A stretch of 64,000 nt of DNA from JBCAXA01 sp038534295. GTDB lineage: Bacteria > Pseudomonadota > Gammaproteobacteria > Steroidobacterales > Woeseiaceae. The position numbers and the translations under genes are program-made. The notes beneath the pieces are model-generated. The model was given only the letters and a program-made list of their open reading frames with translations. It did not search any database and was not told where the DNA came from. The stretch spans positions 434,001 through 498,000 of the forward strand of contig JBCAXA010000003.1 in assembly GCA_038534295.1 (NCBI GenBank). The letters are read 5' to 3'. Positions 61,711 through 64,000 of the stretch are shown in pieces. The stretch's first letter is position 1; every line of letters starts with the position of its first letter.

Positions 61711-62560
61711 ATCATCGCGCCCGGAAGGGCGCTCCTACATCTTCGTTTATCGCGGCGGGAAATCCCGATGTGGGCGCGGCCTCTGCCCGCGATCATCGCG
61801 CCCGGAAGGGCGCTCCTACATCTTCGATAGCTGTGGCGATAAACCCTGATGTGGGCGCGACCCTCTGCCGGCGATCATCGCGCCCGGAAGGGCGCTCCTA
61901 CATCTTCGATCGCTGTGGCGGGAAACCCTGATGTGGGCGCGACCCTCTGCCGGCGATCATCGCGCCCGGAAGGGCGCTGCTGCATCTCCGTTTGCCGCGG
62001 CTTGAAACCTCGATGTAGGAGCGGGCTTCTGCCCGCGATCATCGCGCCCGGAAGGGCGCTGCTACATCTTCGATAGCTGTGGCGGGAAACCCTGATGTGG
62101 GCGCGACCCTCTGCCCGCGATCATCGCGCCCGGAAGGGCGCTCCTACATCTCCGATAGCTGTGGCGATAAACCTCGATTTGGGCGCGGGCCTCTGAAGGC
62201 GATCATCGCGCCCGGAAGGGCGCTGCTACATCTTCGATCGCTGTGGCGGGAAACCCTGATGTGGGCGCCGGCTTCTGCCCGCGATCAGGTGTTTGCGATC
62301 TGTTCCGACTATGCAGATCGCGCCTAGAAAGGCGCTCCTACATCTTCGATAGCTGTGGCGATAAACCCCGATTTGGGCGCGGCCTCTGCCCGCGATCAGC
62401 GCGCCCGGAAGGGCGCTCCTACCTCTTCGATAGTTGTGGCGATAAACCCCGATGTAGGCGCGGGCCTCTGCCCGCGATCATCGCGCCCGGAAGGGCGGGC
62501 CCATATCTTCGTCTATCGCGGCGGGAAACCCCGATGTAGGAGCGGGCTTCTGCCCGCGAT
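61711..62560 (+). repeat. Array of ten 82-bp REP-like units
   Basis: Ten units start ATCATCGCGCCCGG or a variant at 61711, 61792, 61874, 61956, 62038, 62120, 62202, 62284 (then 50 bases of altered sequence), 62395 and 62477. Each carries two inverted half-palindromes: GCGCCCGGAAGGGCGC towards the left and TGGGCGCGGCCTCTGCCCGC or GTAGGAGCGGGC towards the right. The layout is a BIME-like tandem array of REP elements. It fills the gap between the TetR gene and the PQQ-propeller gene; open frames inside it are shadows. Confidence 0.92.
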
Positions 62561-62574
62561 TAAAACGACACGTG

Positions 62575-64000
62575 CTAATTGTCAGCCGGTTCTGGCAGCC
62601 CCCACGCGATCAGCACATTGCCCGGGCGATGGAAATAAAGACCGTAGCCCGAGTTCGCGTACAGCATGCCGTCAAACGCCACCGGTGCAGCTCCGCCACC
62701 AAACGAACCGCCGCGAGCGGTTCGGCCCGATAAGGCGGTGAACTCGCGGTCGGTGTCGACGCTCCAGAGCACAGCGCCGTCATCGCGCGCGTACGCTCTC
62801 AGCCTGCCGTCCATGTGCCCGGCCAGCACCGCGCCATCGATGGCCGTTACTGCCGCAGAAACACCGGGATCACAGTCGACCCGGTCGCCGCACACGTCGT
62901 CCGCCGGCTGACTCCACAGCAACTCACCGGTGAATGCGTCGAGGCCGTACACGCCAGGTTTGGCGTCGGCGGCCGGCCATTGCTCATCGCTGTAATCGGA
63001 GATCGGCACGTACACCAGTTCGCCTTCCGCCGCCATGCCAAAGTGCATGCCGCCTTGCACGCCGCCGCGACCGACCTGGCGCCGCCATAGAATCTCGCCG
63101 CTCTCGACGCTCAGGCCAAAAATCTCACCGGACTTCTGACCGGCGACGAGCACCTCGCGATCGTCAGCGCGAACCAGCATCGGCGGCGCGCCGAAATCGA
63201 GGTCCGGGCCTTCTTCTTCCGGACAGTTCGTCTTGTTCTCGATGAACTCCATACAAGCGACATTCCATGCATCGCGAGGCGTCGTTTGCGTTACCCAGAC
63301 GATATCGCCTGAATCGATGTCCATCGCGATGATCGCATCGGAGTTGCCGTCGGCGGGCGATGAGTAGTTCTCGCCGGTACCGAAGTACAGCCGGCGACGC
63401 TCGGTGTCGACCGTCGGCGAATTCCAGACCGGTGCGCCGGACGGTGCCAAGACGGCGACGCCCACGTTGTTCGTTGCCACTTGCGCGGGCGGTTCCGGAA
63501 TCGTGTGGGTCTTGCGCAGCATCTCGCCGGTAGCCGCGTCGAGCGTGGCGATGGCACCGCGGAACGAACAACACGAATAGTTGGGGTCGGCCGCCGGTAC
63601 CACTTCGAGCGATGAGATCGGCTGCATGACGAGCCCGTCGAAGTACACCGGTTGGCCGGTCGCCGTCGCGTTCGGGTGTTCGTCGACTTTGGTTTTCCAA
63701 ATGCCAGCGCCCGTTTCGAGGTCGATGGCGTGCGTGCGCGCCAGAACGTCGGCGAAATAGGCCACTGGCGTGTCGCTGTCGTTCCATGCAGGGATGGTCA
63801 GGCCCGTGCGAACCTCGGCACCCGCTTCGTATGTCCAGCGGACACAGCCAGTGTGCCGGTCGAGCGCGTAGACCGTGCCGCTTTGACTGCCAACGTGCAC
63901 GGCGCCGCCGGCAAGGCTCGGTTGTGAGCGGGCGCGCGACGCACCGGGGTAGTCGAATACCCAGCGGATCTCGAGTGACGCGAGATCGCTGGCGGTGAGT
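62575..64000 (-). CDS. PQQ-propeller dehydrogenase, polyvinyl-alcohol-dehydrogenase-like (partial, 5' end outside window)
   Basis: The 475 residues seen are open to the right edge, so the start and any signal or cytochrome domain are missing. An eight-bladed PQQ propeller is recognisable by W-motifs (GCVRWTYEAG, GELLWSQPADD, GAVLWSVDTD). Family-specific blocks are GTGENYSSPADGNSDAII, RDAWNVACM, VAGQKSGEIFGL and GRGGVQGGMHFGMA. These fit the PVADH/quinoprotein alcohol dehydrogenase group of periplasmic enzymes, whose N-terminal part often has a cytochrome c domain. Two Cys close together (NYSCCSF) could form a vicinal disulfide. The stop lies just after the REP array. Confidence 0.9.
   Translation of the reverse strand, partial: LTASDLASLEIRWVFDYPGASRARSQPSLAGGAVHVGSQSGTVYALDRHTGCVRWTYEAGAEVRTGLTIPAWNDSDTPVAYFADVLARTHAIDLETGAGIWKTKVDEHPNATATGQPVYFDGLVMQPISSLEVVPAADPNYSCCSFRGAIATLDAATGEMLRKTHTIPEPPAQVATNNVGVAVLAPSGAPVWNSPTVDTERRRLYFGTGENYSSPADGNSDAIIAMDIDSGDIVWVTQTTPRDAWNVACMEFIENKTNCPEEEGPDLDFGAPPMLVRADDREVLVAGQKSGEIFGLSVESGEILWRRQVGRGGVQGGMHFGMAAEGELVYVPISDYSDEQWPAADAKPGVYGLDAFTGELLWSQPADDVCGDRVDCDPGVSAAVTAIDGAVLAGHMDGRLRAYARDDGAVLWSVDTDREFTALSGRTARGGSFGGGAAPVAFDGMLYANSGYGLYFHRPGNVLIAWGLPEPADN

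Noticed and set aside
61711..62560. Possible CRISPR array, because of regular repeats.
   Set aside because: The whole 82-bp unit repeats with no unique spacers of constant length, and no cas genes are nearby. The inverted half-palindromes fit REP elements.
61674..62741. Several overlapping open frames inside the repeat array.
   Set aside because: They only repeat the 82-bp unit in translation (ending blocks such as IIAPGRALLHLRS), have no ribosome sites and no protein-like composition.

Overview
The window is a stretch of high-GC (about 60%) bacterial chromosome, densely coded on both strands, with no tRNA, rRNA, phage, insertion-sequence or CRISPR feature that I can see. The gene content suggests a free-living, aerobic, heterotrophic gammaproteobacterium. 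Pointers are Tat and lipoprotein exports, a SPOR-domain outer-membrane barrel, CRP/Clp-type TGTGA-N6-TCACA palindromes, c-di-GMP enzymes, and a REP-like repeat family built on GTAGGAGCGGGC half-palindromes of the kind seen in pseudomonads and xanthomonads. The lineage is inferred from style, not from a marker gene.

Region 1 (1-9.7 kb) is a nitrogen-salvage divergon. On the minus strand uraH-xdhA-xdhB-xdhC (xdhC cut by the window edge) oxidises purines to urate and processes hydroxyisourate. On the plus strand is a complete urease operon, ureDABCEFG. Region 2 (9.7-14.4 kb) holds single genes: a vanadium haloperoxidase-like enzyme, an HxlR-SCP2 regulator, a cold-shock protein, a hemolysin III-family membrane protein and a fasciclin-domain protein. 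Region 3 (14.8-23.3 kb) has a 40-residue small membrane protein, a large subtilase with a lectin-like insertion and GYLWxD repeats, a sensor-propeller diguanylate cyclase and a degenerate GGDEF-EAL protein, with CRP-like sites between them. Region 4 (23.5-43.4 kb) holds a membrane-anchored class III aminotransferase and two related minus-strand clusters of Tat-exported protein plus cytochrome-c-type lipoprotein. The first cluster runs on into a methyltransferase and phosphatidylserine decarboxylase. Between the clusters lie DUF2167, nitroreductase, MFS and small membrane-protein genes.

Region 5 (43.7-50.3 kb) is the most interesting part. It is a tightly coupled six-gene operon encoding a TPR lipoprotein, a two-heme b-type membrane cytochrome, a 21-CxxCH cytochrome made of six tandem tri-heme modules, a 7-CxxCH cytochrome, a SPOR-TPR-beta-barrel outer-membrane protein and a lipoprotein. 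Together these look like an electron-transfer conduit crossing the whole envelope. A single CRP-like site sits at textbook distances from candidate -10 elements of this operon and of the divergent ankyrin-repeat gene.

Region 6 (50.5-64 kb) contains the ankyrin protein, a PhoX-like phosphatase, a DUF4097 protein, a large 5'-nucleotidase-like protein with altered metal ligands, DUF3253, a CoA-transferase, an AAC(3)-I-like acetyltransferase and an SDR/TetR pair. It ends with ten tandem copies of an 82-bp REP-like unit and a PQQ-propeller dehydrogenase cut by the right edge.
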